Shown here: piece after piece, positions 15,126 through 22,792 of the stretch
Numbering within the stretch: the stretch's first letter is position 1
How the letters are laid out: the number at the start of each line of letters is the position of its first letter
Source of the DNA: a virus
DNA length: 30,506 nt
Strand: one strand, 5' to 3'
Virus record (IMG/VR): IMGVR_UViG_3300025853_000418
Location: 1-30,506 of that record
Notes under the pieces: model-generated
The model's database searches: none
Told to the model about the DNA's origin: nothing
The model's input: only the letters and a program-made list of their open reading frames with translations
Program-made: the position numbers and the translations under genes

Positions 15126-16459
15126 TGAGTATATTAAACTTTGGAAGACGCGCATTACAAGAAGCTGTTGATTATGCAGGTAAAAAAATAGGTGCGCTTT
15201 CAGATCTTGGTGACACTCCATCTCCTGCACCTTTAAGTATGTATGATGCACCTGCTGGATCTAAACCAGAATATCGTGGAGCGGCTCCAGATAGATCTGA
15301 CCTTACATACCTCCGATACAAGCCAGCAAAAGGCTACAGTGAACGTGTTCAAACCTCTCTTGAAGCATTAAGAGATCCAGAAAATCCAGTTAGAGCAGAG
15401 CTTCTTAAAGACATTCGCCGTGGCGAAGAGATTGGCGGCAATGATTGGTACAACACAGAAGAACTAAGAGATTGGTTTGTAGGCGAACTTGGTGAAGCAC
15501 AAGGTGATGCTGAGTGGCGAGAGTTCTTGTATCTTATGGGTACGACTAGCCCAGGTTCTAATGTTCCTATGAATATGGCTAGTGCTTCGGCAACGCGAGG
15601 TAGATTTTTTAATGATCCAGAATATGTTGATCAATTATTAAATGTTGAAAATTTAAAAGATGCTCAAGAAATAGCAAAAACACGTCCAAAAGGTTATGGT
15701 CACAAGACTGCTGGTTTACAAGAAATGAACACATCTAAATTATTAAAAGGTGTGTATGGAGCTTTGCCAGAGCCTGATGTTTCTCCAGGTAAAGGATCTT
15801 GGGCAGAACAACCAAAGCCAAAAGGATTTACAAATAGTTTACTTGGAAACCGAAGAAACATTGCGGCTGACTTGCATTTTACACGTTACATGGCAATGGC
15901 ATCTAAACACCCAGATTGGTTGAATACAGGAACAGATGTTGGTTATGATTTTATGGAAAATGTTATAAATACATTCCCAGAAGCAGAACAATATTTTTCA
16001 GTTCGTAAATTTAAATCAGGAAAAGTTGAAAAAGAAATACCATCATTTAACTTTAAAAAAGCGGCTAAAGAAGGCGCAATAGATCTTAATGTACCTATAG
16101 ATGAAACAGGTAAAACAATTGCCGATGTGCCACAAGCATGGGCGCAAATGCCAAACAATAATGAGTATGGTGCATTTGAAGACTTTATAAACGAATTAGC
16201 TGATGAATTAGGTCAAACTCCAGCGCAAGTTCAAGCTAATATGTGGATGGGTGGCGCAGACAGAACAGGTGTTGCTGAAAGTAGCCAAGGCACATTTATG
16301 GAATTAATCCGTGAAAGAGCTAAAAATAAAGCAATAAAAGAAAATAAAACCCCTAACGAAGTTTTGCAAAATTTTATAAGAAATGGTGGATTTTTAACAT
16401 TACTTGGTGGAACTGGAGTTGGTGCGCTTAATAACATTGCCGAAGAGGATAAAAGTTAA
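15125..16459 (+). CDS. DUF7178-like / polyvalent-type protein, 444 aa
   Basis: TAATG coupled on both sides. The N-terminus (1-25, ILNFGRRALQEAVDYAGKKI) is an amphipathic basic helix. The best marked region is WYNTEELRDWFVGELGE (108-124) with AEWREFLYLMGTTSPGS after it (129-145), and further on NNIAADLHFTRYMAMAS-like helices; this is a pattern I associate with DUF7178, found in phage and prophage polyvalent proteins. No catalytic residues can be named. The C-terminal 40 residues hold GGFLTLLGGTGVGAL, a short hydrophobic stretch. Position and domain type suggest a protein packaged in the head and delivered with the DNA, which is inference. Confidence 0.55.
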   Translation: MSILNFGRRALQEAVDYAGKKIGALSDLGDTPSPAPLSMYDAPAGSKPEYRGAAPDRSDLTYLRYKPAKGYSERVQTSLEALRDPENPVRAELLKDIRRGEEIGGNDWYNTEELRDWFVGELGEAQGDAEWREFLYLMGTTSPGSNVPMNMASASATRGRFFNDPEYVDQLLNVENLKDAQEIAKTRPKGYGHKTAGLQEMNTSKLLKGVYGALPEPDVSPGKGSWAEQPKPKGFTNSLLGNRRNIAADLHFTRYMAMASKHPDWLNTGTDVGYDFMENVINTFPEAEQYFSVRKFKSGKVEKEIPSFNFKKAAKEGAIDLNVPIDETGKTIADVPQAWAQMPNNNEYGAFEDFINELADELGQTPAQVQANMWMGGADRTGVAESSQGTFMELIRERAKNKAIKENKTPNEVLQNFIRNGGFLTLLGGTGVGALNNIAEEDKS

Positions 16460-16626
16460 TGCCTGCAAAGAAAAAAGCTAAACGAGACGCATGTTATAGA
16501 AAAGTAAAAGGCAGATACACACGCAATGGTGGTACATGGCCTTCTGCTTATGGGTCAGGTGCTTTAGTTAAATGTCGCAAGGTAGGCGCAAAAAATTGGG
16601 GTAAGAAAAGTGCCAAAAAAAAGTAG
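16459..16626 (+). CDS. Small basic two-Cys protein, 55 aa
   Basis: The ATG overlaps the preceding stop (TAATG). The sequence contains DACYRKVKGRYTR, then WPSAYGSGALVKCRKVGA and a Lys-rich tail. The Cys pair with the WPSAYGSG motif is a known pattern of small marine-phage and large-virus proteins (DUF5872-like). The function is not known to me. The end overlaps the next gene by 17 bases. Confidence 0.65.
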   Translation: MPAKKKAKRDACYRKVKGRYTRNGGTWPSAYGSGALVKCRKVGAKNWGKKSAKKK

Positions 16627-16840
16627 TAACAGCTTAAAAACTTGGTTCTCTCAAAACAATGGCAAAGGTTGGGTTGACTGCAAGACAGGTAAGCCTTGTG
16701 GTCGTAAGTCACGCACAAAGACTAAACGAGGTTACCCAGCATGTAGACCAACTATGGCACAATGCAAAAGCAAGGCGAGTAAAACAGCCACTAAGAAAAA
16801 GACATCTAAAAAGCGCATAAGTTGGAAAGGCAAGAAGTAA
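16610..16840 (+). CDS. Small basic Cys-rich protein, 76 aa
   Basis: It begins with GTG at 16610, inside the end of the previous gene. Motifs are LKTWFSQNNGKGWVDCKTGKPCGRK and RGYPACRPTMAQC, four Cys in pairs that could bind a metal or form disulphides, followed by a basic tail (KKKTSKKRISWKGKK). The combination of a WVDCKTGKPCGR segment and a GYPACRP segment recurs in marine phages next to the WPSAYGSG protein, so the two are probably partners. Function unknown. Confidence 0.65.
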   Translation: MPKKSSNSLKTWFSQNNGKGWVDCKTGKPCGRKSRTKTKRGYPACRPTMAQCKSKASKTATKKKTSKKRISWKGKK

Positions 16841-16986
16841 TGGTTAAGAAGACAGTACAAGCACCAAAAGGTTACCATTGGATGAAGTCTGGTAAAGGCT
16901 ATAAGCTGATGAAGGGCGAATACAAACCACATAAAGGTGCTGTAAGAAAAGCGTCATTTGATATTCAGAAAGTACATAAGAAGTAA
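16840..16986 (+). CDS. Tiny basic protein, 48 aa
   Basis: TAATG overlaps on both sides make this a convincing gene in spite of its size. It contains YHWMKSGKGYKLMKGEYKPH and ends with KVHKK; Lys, Gly and aromatic residues dominate. The YHWM...GKGYKLM pattern is one I recall from other phage head modules, without function. Confidence 0.6.
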   Translation: MVKKTVQAPKGYHWMKSGKGYKLMKGEYKPHKGAVRKASFDIQKVHKK

Positions 16987-17675
16987 TGTTTGGCTCCCTA
17001 AGTAAATTAGCTATGTCTCTGGGTCGTGAGTTGTTTGGTCTTAATGTTAAGTCCAACCAAAAACTTGCTGACATTGCAAAGCAAATTGGAATAGACACAG
17101 ATGACATTGCATCTGCATCTGATGAAGCTATTCAGGCTACATTGGAAACTGCCGCTCGTTCAGGTGTTATCGATCCTCGTGAAGCTAACGCAATTACAAT
17201 ACAAATTGCCAAAGATGCACAACCTACACTGAAAGTGGACAACCCAAACGAAGATTGGCTTGCAAGCAAAATAAGATTTGCTGAACGCTCAAAAGAGAAT
17301 GCGCCTCCAAATACATATCGGGCAAACTTAGGTAACTCAGATGGTGTAACTGGATACTTTAGCAAGCCAATAGAAATTGATCCAAATATGCTTGTAGATG
17401 TTAGAGGCTCAATGGGTGAAGAGAGCTTTAGACCTGACGCAAGAAAAATGCAAGATCTCAGGGAAAGTATTGCAGAGGGTGGCTACGAGGCTTCTCCAAT
17501 TCTTATCCATGTGCGTGAAGATGGCGTGCCATTTGTGGTTGAAGGCAACCATAGGATCATTGAAGGCATAGAAAGTGGTAGGTCAACTATACCTGTAGAA
17601 CTTAAATATCTTAGAGGTTCTGAAGATATAGAAGATGGCATACTAAGCCCAACTAATTTAGGAGTTAAACGATAA
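16986..17675 (+). CDS. ParB/Srx-fold nuclease-like domain protein, 229 aa
   Basis: Coupled by TAATG on both sides. Residues 1-20 (MFGSLSKLAMSLGRELFGLN) form an amphipathic helix like those at the start of the 444-aa and 636-aa proteins. The C-terminal half is a ParB-like domain: PIEIDPNMLVDVRG (128-141), MQDLRESIAEGGYEASPILI (155-174), VPFVVEGNHRIIEGIESG (181-198) and IPVELKY. The GNHR motif is the equivalent of the GxxR box of ParB/Srx proteins, which include nucleases, ATPases and sulfiredoxin. Such domains are frequent in phage polyvalent proteins. A DNA-cutting or regulatory role in the newly infected cell is possible but unproven. Confidence 0.7.
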   Translation: MFGSLSKLAMSLGRELFGLNVKSNQKLADIAKQIGIDTDDIASASDEAIQATLETAARSGVIDPREANAITIQIAKDAQPTLKVDNPNEDWLASKIRFAERSKENAPPNTYRANLGNSDGVTGYFSKPIEIDPNMLVDVRGSMGEESFRPDARKMQDLRESIAEGGYEASPILIHVREDGVPFVVEGNHRIIEGIESGRSTIPVELKYLRGSEDIEDGILSPTNLGVKR

Positions 17676-17932
17676 TGGCAAAATACCAAGGTAGAACTGT
17701 AACTCTAAACAAGCCACGCAGAATAGCTAAAGGTGAACCATCTTATGGCAAGAAGAAGTCTGTTGTATATGTTACTGATGGCGATAAAGTTAAGAAAGTT
17801 ACCTTTGGGGACGCCAATATGAAGATTAAGAAAGCACAGGCAGGCCGCAGAAAGAGCTTCAGAGCGCGTCATAATTGTGATAACCCTGGCCCAAAGACAA
17901 AGGCCAGATACTGGTCATGTAAAGCGTGGTAA
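17675..17932 (+). CDS. Small basic protein with SCKAW tail, 85 aa
   Basis: TAATG coupled to the gene before. Starts KYQGRTVTLNKPRRIAKGE, has a strand segment VVYVTDGDKVKKVTFGD (about 31-47) and ends with the pattern FRARHNCDNPGPKTKARYWSCKAW, which is characteristic of a small phage protein family seen in marine head modules. Two Cys only. It is basic throughout and may bind DNA. I know of no assigned function. Confidence 0.65.
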   Translation: MAKYQGRTVTLNKPRRIAKGEPSYGKKKSVVYVTDGDKVKKVTFGDANMKIKKAQAGRRKSFRARHNCDNPGPKTKARYWSCKAW

Positions 17933-17933
17933 T

Positions 17934-19844
17934 ATGGTTAACTTAGTAAAAACTTTTGGATCTCTAGCAAAATTGTTTAGCCCATCGTTGAAGGCGGCTA
18001 AAGATTTGACTCAGAATAAAGGTTCTTACGAACAGTTAAAAGCTATGATGATTAAGAATGGCGCAAAGGCAGATGAGCTTGAGTGGTCTGGCGCAGATAA
18101 TTTCTTTGAAGGTAAGAAAGTTACCAAAGATGAAATTGTTGAATATCTTAGTCAAAACGATCCAAGATTATATACAGAGCGAAGAGTGGCTCCTGAAGGG
18201 TTAACTGGTGGGAATGATAATGGTAGAACTCTTTTTGAAAATCGTGATATTGCTGTAGAAGAAGCAATGCAAGATACAACTATGGTCAATGAGGCTAAGT
18301 TGGAGGTTCTTGATGATATGAAGTCTAACCCATCTGATCGTGAAACATTTTATGAATCTGGTGAATTTAGTAATTCAGAGTTTTTAGAAGCCATGAAAGA
18401 AGAAGGTGATGATAAATTAGATGCTTACTTGGAAAGACGAGTTCGTAACGAACTTGGCCAAGAATTTTTGCTAGACCCACCAGAGTTTATGAATAGATTT
18501 AACATACAGCAACCTAATAGTTTTGAAGCAGGTGACACACAATATTCAAGTTATTTTCCAGCAGGCGCAGAACGATACATGGAAAATTTGTATCAATACA
18601 CTGATCCTACAGAGAAAATACCTTTTAATCAATTTGCTGGCAGTAAGCACTTTGGCGACGATGATATTGGTACAATATTTCATACTCGTACAGGAGATTT
18701 CCCAGTAGACTCAGCTTCTGAGACAGGTGGAGGTTTTGGATCAATTGCTAGATATGTAGGTGAAATACAATCAGATCCACAGCAAGCTCTAAAAGGGGAT
18801 AGAAAACCGCGTAGCTACAATGAAACCATATTAGTTTCTAGGCTAAATGACCTAAACGAAAAAATGATAGCTGACAAAAAGAAACTTAGAGAAAATAATC
18901 GAAAGATGTTTGCCAATAATTTAAGCGAAGAAGAGTTGGGTAGACTTGGGCGTGAAGCGGCTATTTTTCAAATAAACAAAATAATTAAAGACCCTACAAA
19001 GCAAAACGATAGCTTTAAAGACATGGCGAGTGCTTTTAAAATTAAAGATGAGCTTCCATTAGATACATCATTAATGAATGAAGATGAACTGGAGTTTTTG
19101 CACTTACAACTTTACAACTTTGACGAGTTTAGAGGTGTAAATCTACTTGCCAGTGATGACAAAAGAAAAGCTGATGAACTACTGTCTGCTAGAATGCAAG
19201 CCGCTTGGACTAGAGAACCATTGGGCGTAGAGAATGTTCAGGAATATATGGCTTCAAAGCCAGTAGATTGGCTAAATGAAGGCTTCAGAAGATATTATGG
19301 CAATTTAAATGCTGATAATATGCTACTTGAAATGGATATTGCCGATACTGTTAGTGAATACAGAAAAATAAAAGATGATCACTTTGAGGGTGGTGAATCT
19401 TATAAGAATCCAGGCGCACCTTTCCTATCATCTCAAAACAAGTGGGTGGATCAGGCACTCAATAGATCTATTATGGATGCAGTAAATGATCCTAATATTG
19501 ATTATTTAACATTTCCTGACGATATAGGTGCTATTGGCAAAGTTGGTGGTACAGACAACCCAAGAGAAGGCGCAGTAAACTTTTATCAACGTGATGTTCA
19601 GAACAGATTAAAGAAACTTCTTGGTAAATTTGATAAAAACGCTCAAATAGAGCAAATAGACTTGTCACCACCATCAATTCAAGGTGAAACTACTGATATG
19701 TTTAGAACTAAAGGTTTTAAGATAACGCCAGAATTTAGAGAGCAAGTAATTAAAAAGGGTATACCTACTTATGCACTTCCACCTGTAATTGGTTATGGTG
19801 CTTTAAATAGTATGGGTGAAAGCGAAAACGGAGATCAAATGTAA
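17934..19844 (+). CDS. Polyvalent-protein-like (LPD-type) protein, 636 aa
   Basis: The frame is open from 17877, but the Met at 17934 is chosen because it follows the previous stop by one base and starts an amphipathic helix (VKTFGSLAKLFSPSLKAAK) like those of neighbouring proteins. Residues 41-72 (KNGAKADELEWSGADNFFEG, then KKVTKDEIVEYL) match a segment typical of large polyvalent proteins of phages and conjugative elements. GEIQSDPQQ (276-284) corresponds to the EIQSDWHQ-like motif, NPGAPF and DYLTFPDD (492-530) to the later block, and FKITPEFREQVIKKGIPTYA (595-614) to the usual C-terminal ITPEMREKVL end. Polyvalent proteins are injected with DNA and act on host defence or DNA. Which activity this one has cannot be read from sequence. 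Confidence 0.7.
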   Translation: MVNLVKTFGSLAKLFSPSLKAAKDLTQNKGSYEQLKAMMIKNGAKADELEWSGADNFFEGKKVTKDEIVEYLSQNDPRLYTERRVAPEGLTGGNDNGRTLFENRDIAVEEAMQDTTMVNEAKLEVLDDMKSNPSDRETFYESGEFSNSEFLEAMKEEGDDKLDAYLERRVRNELGQEFLLDPPEFMNRFNIQQPNSFEAGDTQYSSYFPAGAERYMENLYQYTDPTEKIPFNQFAGSKHFGDDDIGTIFHTRTGDFPVDSASETGGGFGSIARYVGEIQSDPQQALKGDRKPRSYNETILVSRLNDLNEKMIADKKKLRENNRKMFANNLSEEELGRLGREAAIFQINKIIKDPTKQNDSFKDMASAFKIKDELPLDTSLMNEDELEFLHLQLYNFDEFRGVNLLASDDKRKADELLSARMQAAWTREPLGVENVQEYMASKPVDWLNEGFRRYYGNLNADNMLLEMDIADTVSEYRKIKDDHFEGGESYKNPGAPFLSSQNKWVDQALNRSIMDAVNDPNIDYLTFPDDIGAIGKVGGTDNPREGAVNFYQRDVQNRLKKLLGKFDKNAQIEQIDLSPPSIQGETTDMFRTKGFKITPEFREQVIKKGIPTYALPPVIGYGALNSMGESENGDQM

Positions 19845-20035
19845 TGGCTAAAGCGGCAGTTAAAAAAGTAGCGCAAGCAGAGATCAGAGCGGCAAAGAGC
19901 TTCTTAGAACGCCGTGGTCTAAAGTCTGATGACATTTCTCCCAGAAAGTTTGCAATAGCCGCTAAAGAGCTAGATAAAGGCTTTGCGGATACATTAAAGA
20001 TACTGGCGCGTGAGTTGTCAGGTGGGAGTGTGTAA
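19844..20035 (+). CDS. Small basic helical protein, 63 aa
   Basis: TAATG overlaps at both ends. Ala/Lys-rich helices (AKAAVKKVAQAEIRAAKSFLE, FADTLKILARELSGG) with a middle ISPRKFAIAAKEL. No family recognised. Its charge and small size align it with the other basic proteins in the cassette, although it lacks their Lys-only tails. Confidence 0.6.
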   Translation: MAKAAVKKVAQAEIRAAKSFLERRGLKSDDISPRKFAIAAKELDKGFADTLKILARELSGGSV

Positions 20036-20571
20036 TGGCTGATGAAGGTGCATTGTCTGGTGTAGGCGAAGTAGATTACGAAGACTACTTGTTTGAACAA
20101 AAATTTGGTATGCCTCGCGCTCAGTATGAGAAAGAGCAAGGCACAATACAAAACAGCATGACGCCTACTAGAGATAGATTAAACGTATTTCTTGAAAGAA
20201 ATACTCCACTTAATCCTAATCAAGTAGACAATTTAATTGGTGGTCAAGGACGTGGTTTTTTAGACATGGGTTTATCTGATGTAACTGTGTTTCCTATGCT
20301 TTTAGATTCTTATGATGCTTACAATAGATTGCAAAAAACACGAAAGACTGATGAATTTTCAGATTCAGAAGAAGGTGTAATTACAAGTAGTCCATTTATA
20401 TTAAAAGTTGCTAATATACTTTCATCTAAAGATAATAGATTTAAAGATTACTATGATGGTAAAAAATCTGATATTGCTACTATTGCCTTTGGCCCACTTG
20501 GTTTTTTAGGAATGAAGGCAGGAGCATTAAAAATTCTTTCAAAGTTTAAGAAAGGTGCAATGTACAGATGA
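20035..20571 (+). CDS. Hypothetical protein, 178 aa, cassette member
   Basis: TAATG coupled. It begins acidic (GEVDYEDYLFEQKFGMPRAQYEKEQG), has a middle with LDMGLSDVTVFPMLLDSYDAYN, and ends in a Gly-rich hydrophobic stretch (ATIAFGPLGFLGMKAGALKIL) with a basic tail (SKFKKGAMYR). The hydrophobic end may contact membrane during ejection, which is inference. The first motif is shared with the 99-aa acidic protein at 14696. Overlaps the next start by ATGA. Confidence 0.6.
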   Translation: MADEGALSGVGEVDYEDYLFEQKFGMPRAQYEKEQGTIQNSMTPTRDRLNVFLERNTPLNPNQVDNLIGGQGRGFLDMGLSDVTVFPMLLDSYDAYNRLQKTRKTDEFSDSEEGVITSSPFILKVANILSSKDNRFKDYYDGKKSDIATIAFGPLGFLGMKAGALKILSKFKKGAMYR

Positions 20572-20696
20572 ACCGCGCAAGTTTTGGAAAGTTAATGAAA
20601 GGAGGAAGTAAAATGAAGTACGGAAAAAAGAAGGCTGTTAAAAAAGTTAAAAAGAAGGTAAAGAAGAAAAAGGCCAAATCAAAAGGGAGATATTAA
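20568..20696 (+). CDS. Tiny Lys-rich protein with capsid-like N-terminus, 42 aa
   Basis: ATG at 20568 overlaps the previous stop (ATGA). The sequence MNRASFGKLMKGGSK is followed by a Lys-rich tail that ends SKGRY. An internal ATG at 20613 has a perfect AGGAGG 7 bases upstream and would give a 27-aa Lys-only version; both may be made. The first ten residues, MNRASFGKLM, resemble residues 3-12 of the major capsid protein (MNRASFAKML). Confidence 0.55.
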   Translation: MNRASFGKLMKGGSKMKYGKKKAVKKVKKKVKKKKAKSKGRY

Positions 20697-20830
20697 TGGC
20701 TTCAGAAAGTAAAGACGTAACTGTTCATGTTACAGGTGTCTCCATGACAGGAGGTGTCAAGAATGACAGTCAGCGATCTGCTCCAACAGATCCGAAAAAA
20801 TCTGGAGAAGGAGAAGCTAGAAATAGCTAA
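20696..20830 (+). CDS. Possible small protein, 44 aa
   Basis: TAATG coupled to the previous gene. The sequence starts MASESKDVTVHVTGVSMTGG and ends DPKKSGEGEARNS. Its last 68 bases overlap the next gene in another frame, with the ribosome site of that gene (AGGAGG) inside it. No RBS of its own other than coupling. I cannot confirm it by family; the overlap lowers confidence. Confidence 0.4.
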   Translation: MASESKDVTVHVTGVSMTGGVKNDSQRSAPTDPKKSGEGEARNS

Positions 20831-20960
20831 AAGTATGGTTGAAGGTCGGATTTCCGATTTCAACTCATATCAAAAAAACGTGGGTATATCTGAAGGCTTA
20901 ATGCAAGCGTCAGATATTATCCTCGAAACGATTAAAAATATAAACGAAGAGGATGTATAA
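20763..20960 (+). CDS. Small helical phage protein, 65 aa
   Basis: ATG at 20763 is chosen over GTG at 20754 because AGGAGG lies 8 bases upstream. The protein is almost all helix: VSDLLQQIRKNLEKEKLEIA, ISDFNSYQKNVGISEGLMQA and SDIILETIKNINEE. This size and pattern, with a conserved DFNSYQ and G...GL.QA.D, is common just upstream of scaffold and capsid genes in marine phages, without known function. It overlaps the next gene by 8 bases. Confidence 0.65.
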   Translation: MTVSDLLQQIRKNLEKEKLEIAKSMVEGRISDFNSYQKNVGISEGLMQASDIILETIKNINEEDV

Positions 20961-21366
20961 CGTGTCTCATCAACATGACAAAATATATAAAGACGAAGAA
21001 ACTGATTCAGAGATCAGTTCAAAGCAACTGCCGATACCTTTAAATTGGAAGGTCTTGGTTCAACCTAATCAGGTTAAAACTAAAACAGCAGGTGGTTTAC
21101 ATCTGCCAACAATATCACAAGACAATGAAGAATACCTTACCGCTCATGGCACAGTTTGCGCCTTGGGTGATTTAGCGTATCGGGACAGAGACACTGGCAA
21201 GCGATGGCGTGCCGATGTAAGTCCAAAGGTCGGAGATCGCATAACCTATGGAAAATATGCTGGTCAGAAACTTGTTGTAAAAGGCGTTAAGTTCCTTCTG
21301 CTAAATGATGATGAGATAACATCAATTTTGCCAGAAGGTGTTGAAGTCGCCGCGTATGTGGGGTGA
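20953..21366 (+). CDS. groES-like: Phage GroES-like co-chaperonin (cpn10), 137 aa
   Basis: The sequence has the phage cpn10 pattern: PLNWKVLVQPNQVKTKTAGG (about 29-48), LPTISQDNEEYLTAHGTVCA, then KVGDRITYGKYAGQKLVVKG (about 92-111) and FLLLNDDEITSILP. GroES caps the GroEL chamber; phage versions such as T4 gp31 adapt host GroEL for folding the capsid protein. Its place immediately before scaffold and capsid genes fits that use. No GroEL gene is present. The start at 20953 has GAGG directly adjacent; a GTG at 20962 with better spacing is an alternative. The first 25 residues are a charged extension not usual in bacterial GroES. Confidence 0.75.
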   Translation: MYNVSHQHDKIYKDEETDSEISSKQLPIPLNWKVLVQPNQVKTKTAGGLHLPTISQDNEEYLTAHGTVCALGDLAYRDRDTGKRWRADVSPKVGDRITYGKYAGQKLVVKGVKFLLLNDDEITSILPEGVEVAAYVG

Positions 21367-22286
21367 ACCAAATGGTAGAAAGCAATGTAATGAAAGAAAT
21401 CGAAGACGAAATCAAAAGGGCTAAAGGAAGCTCTGAAGATTTTGAAATCGAAGTCGTAGAAGATCCAGTTCAGGAAGCGGCTGAAGAGGCGAAGGATGTT
21501 GCAGAAGAAAAGCAACAAGCACAGCCAGAACAAGAAGAAGACGACTATGGGCCGAAAGTCCAGAAGCGTATTCAAAAACTTGTCAGTCAACGTAGAGACG
21601 CTGAAATACAATCTCGACAGATACAAGAGCAAAATGCACAGCTTCAGAAACGACTAGAGCGACTAGAGCAAGGCTCTCAGCAATCCGCAGAGCAACTGTT
21701 CAATGATCGCTACAGCCAAACCAAACAGGCTTTACATAAGGCTGTGGAGGAAGGTGACACAGAAGCTCAAGTAAATTTCCAAGAGCAAATGGCTGATATG
21801 AGAGCGGCTATGCGAATTGCAGAAATGCAAAAGCAACAACAACAGCAACGTGCTGTATCTCCAACAGTTGGGCGCGCACAACAAGCTGTGCAAAACCCAG
21901 CTCCACAAAAAGCTATGTCGTGGTGGCAACAAAACAATTGGTTTAATGCCGCTGGCTTTGAGCGTGAAACTGCGGCGGCTCGTGCAATTGATGTCCAACT
22001 TGACTTAGAAGGTTACGACAAAAATTCTGATGAATATTACGATCATCTAAACAATCGTTTACAAAAGGTTTTTCCTGAGTTATCTTCGGGATCAAGTCCA
22101 AGTAGACCACGAGCAAAAAGTAGACCCCCAGTCGCCCCAACTACAGGCGGTTCGTCAAACTACAAGGGCAATAGAGTGAGAATGTCGCAAGAACAACTCA
22201 AAATGGCTAGAGAACTTGGAATCACTGATGAAAAAGGTCTTAAACAATATGAAGCTGAAATACGGCGTCAAAAAGGAGCCAGATAA
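21363..22286 (+). CDS. Head scaffolding protein
   Basis: 307 aa with GTG start overlapping the previous stop (GTGA); the ATG at 21372 is equally possible. Long acidic and Gln-rich coiled coil (about 20-150: AAEEAKDVAEEKQQAQPEQE, KRIQKLVSQRRDAEIQSRQI), Pro-rich hinge (VSPTVGRAQQ, APQKAMSWWQQNNWF), and a basic C-terminal region (RPRAKSRPPVAPTTGG, MSQEQLKMARELGI) able to bind the capsid shell. These features and the location two genes before the decoration and capsid genes are those of procapsid scaffolds. Coupled by TAATG to the next gene. Confidence 0.8.
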   Translation: MNQMVESNVMKEIEDEIKRAKGSSEDFEIEVVEDPVQEAAEEAKDVAEEKQQAQPEQEEDDYGPKVQKRIQKLVSQRRDAEIQSRQIQEQNAQLQKRLERLEQGSQQSAEQLFNDRYSQTKQALHKAVEEGDTEAQVNFQEQMADMRAAMRIAEMQKQQQQQRAVSPTVGRAQQAVQNPAPQKAMSWWQQNNWFNAAGFERETAAARAIDVQLDLEGYDKNSDEYYDHLNNRLQKVFPELSSGSSPSRPRAKSRPPVAPTTGGSSNYKGNRVRMSQEQLKMARELGITDEKGLKQYEAEIRRQKGAR

Positions 22287-22768
22287 TGACTGAGAATAGA
22301 AATGTGCGCGCAGACGAAACTCGAAACTCTGTGAGAGATGAGCAAGCTCGTCAAGAAACCTCATGGAAACCCCCAGCACTTTTGGATGCACCCGAAGCTC
22401 GTCCAGGTTTCGTCCAAAGGTGGGTAGCTACCTCGATTCAAGGGAAGGATACGCCAGACAACGTATACAAACGTATGCGTGAAGGATGGGAAGCACGCAA
22501 AGCTGAGACTGTGAAGAGTAAGTTGTTTCCGACTATCAATCACGGACAGTGGGCAGGTTGTGTAGGAATTGAAGGAATGTTGCTTTGTGAAATGCCAGAA
22601 GAACGGCATAGATCAATGAAAGAATACTATTCTAGTAAGAATGGTGAGCAAAATGAATCAATTGCTAGTGATCTAGATGCTTTAGGACGACGTAACGGAT
22701 TACCAATCCATCAGGAACGGAAATCTTCCTCAAGTCGCGGTAGAAATCTTTCTGCCATGAGCGATTAA
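22286..22768 (+). CDS. Head-module hypothetical protein, 160 aa
   Basis: AGGAG upstream and TAATG coupling. It contains SWKPPALLDAPEARPGFVQR (about 26-45), RWVATSIQGKDTPDNVYKRM and LFPTINHGQWAGCVGIEGML. This arrangement, with WKPP and a central RW, occurs in a conserved protein between scaffold and capsid genes of many marine podoviruses. Basic disordered tail (KSSSSRGRNLSAMSD). Role in head assembly inferred from position. Confidence 0.65.
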   Translation: MTENRNVRADETRNSVRDEQARQETSWKPPALLDAPEARPGFVQRWVATSIQGKDTPDNVYKRMREGWEARKAETVKSKLFPTINHGQWAGCVGIEGMLLCEMPEERHRSMKEYYSSKNGEQNESIASDLDALGRRNGLPIHQERKSSSSRGRNLSAMSD

Positions 22769-22792
22769 CTCTAACGCTATAGGAGCGAAAAA

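Noticed and set aside
20696-20960. Programmed frameshift joining the 44-aa and 65-aa frames
   Set aside because: No slippery sequence is seen, and the second frame has its own AGGAGG and ATG.
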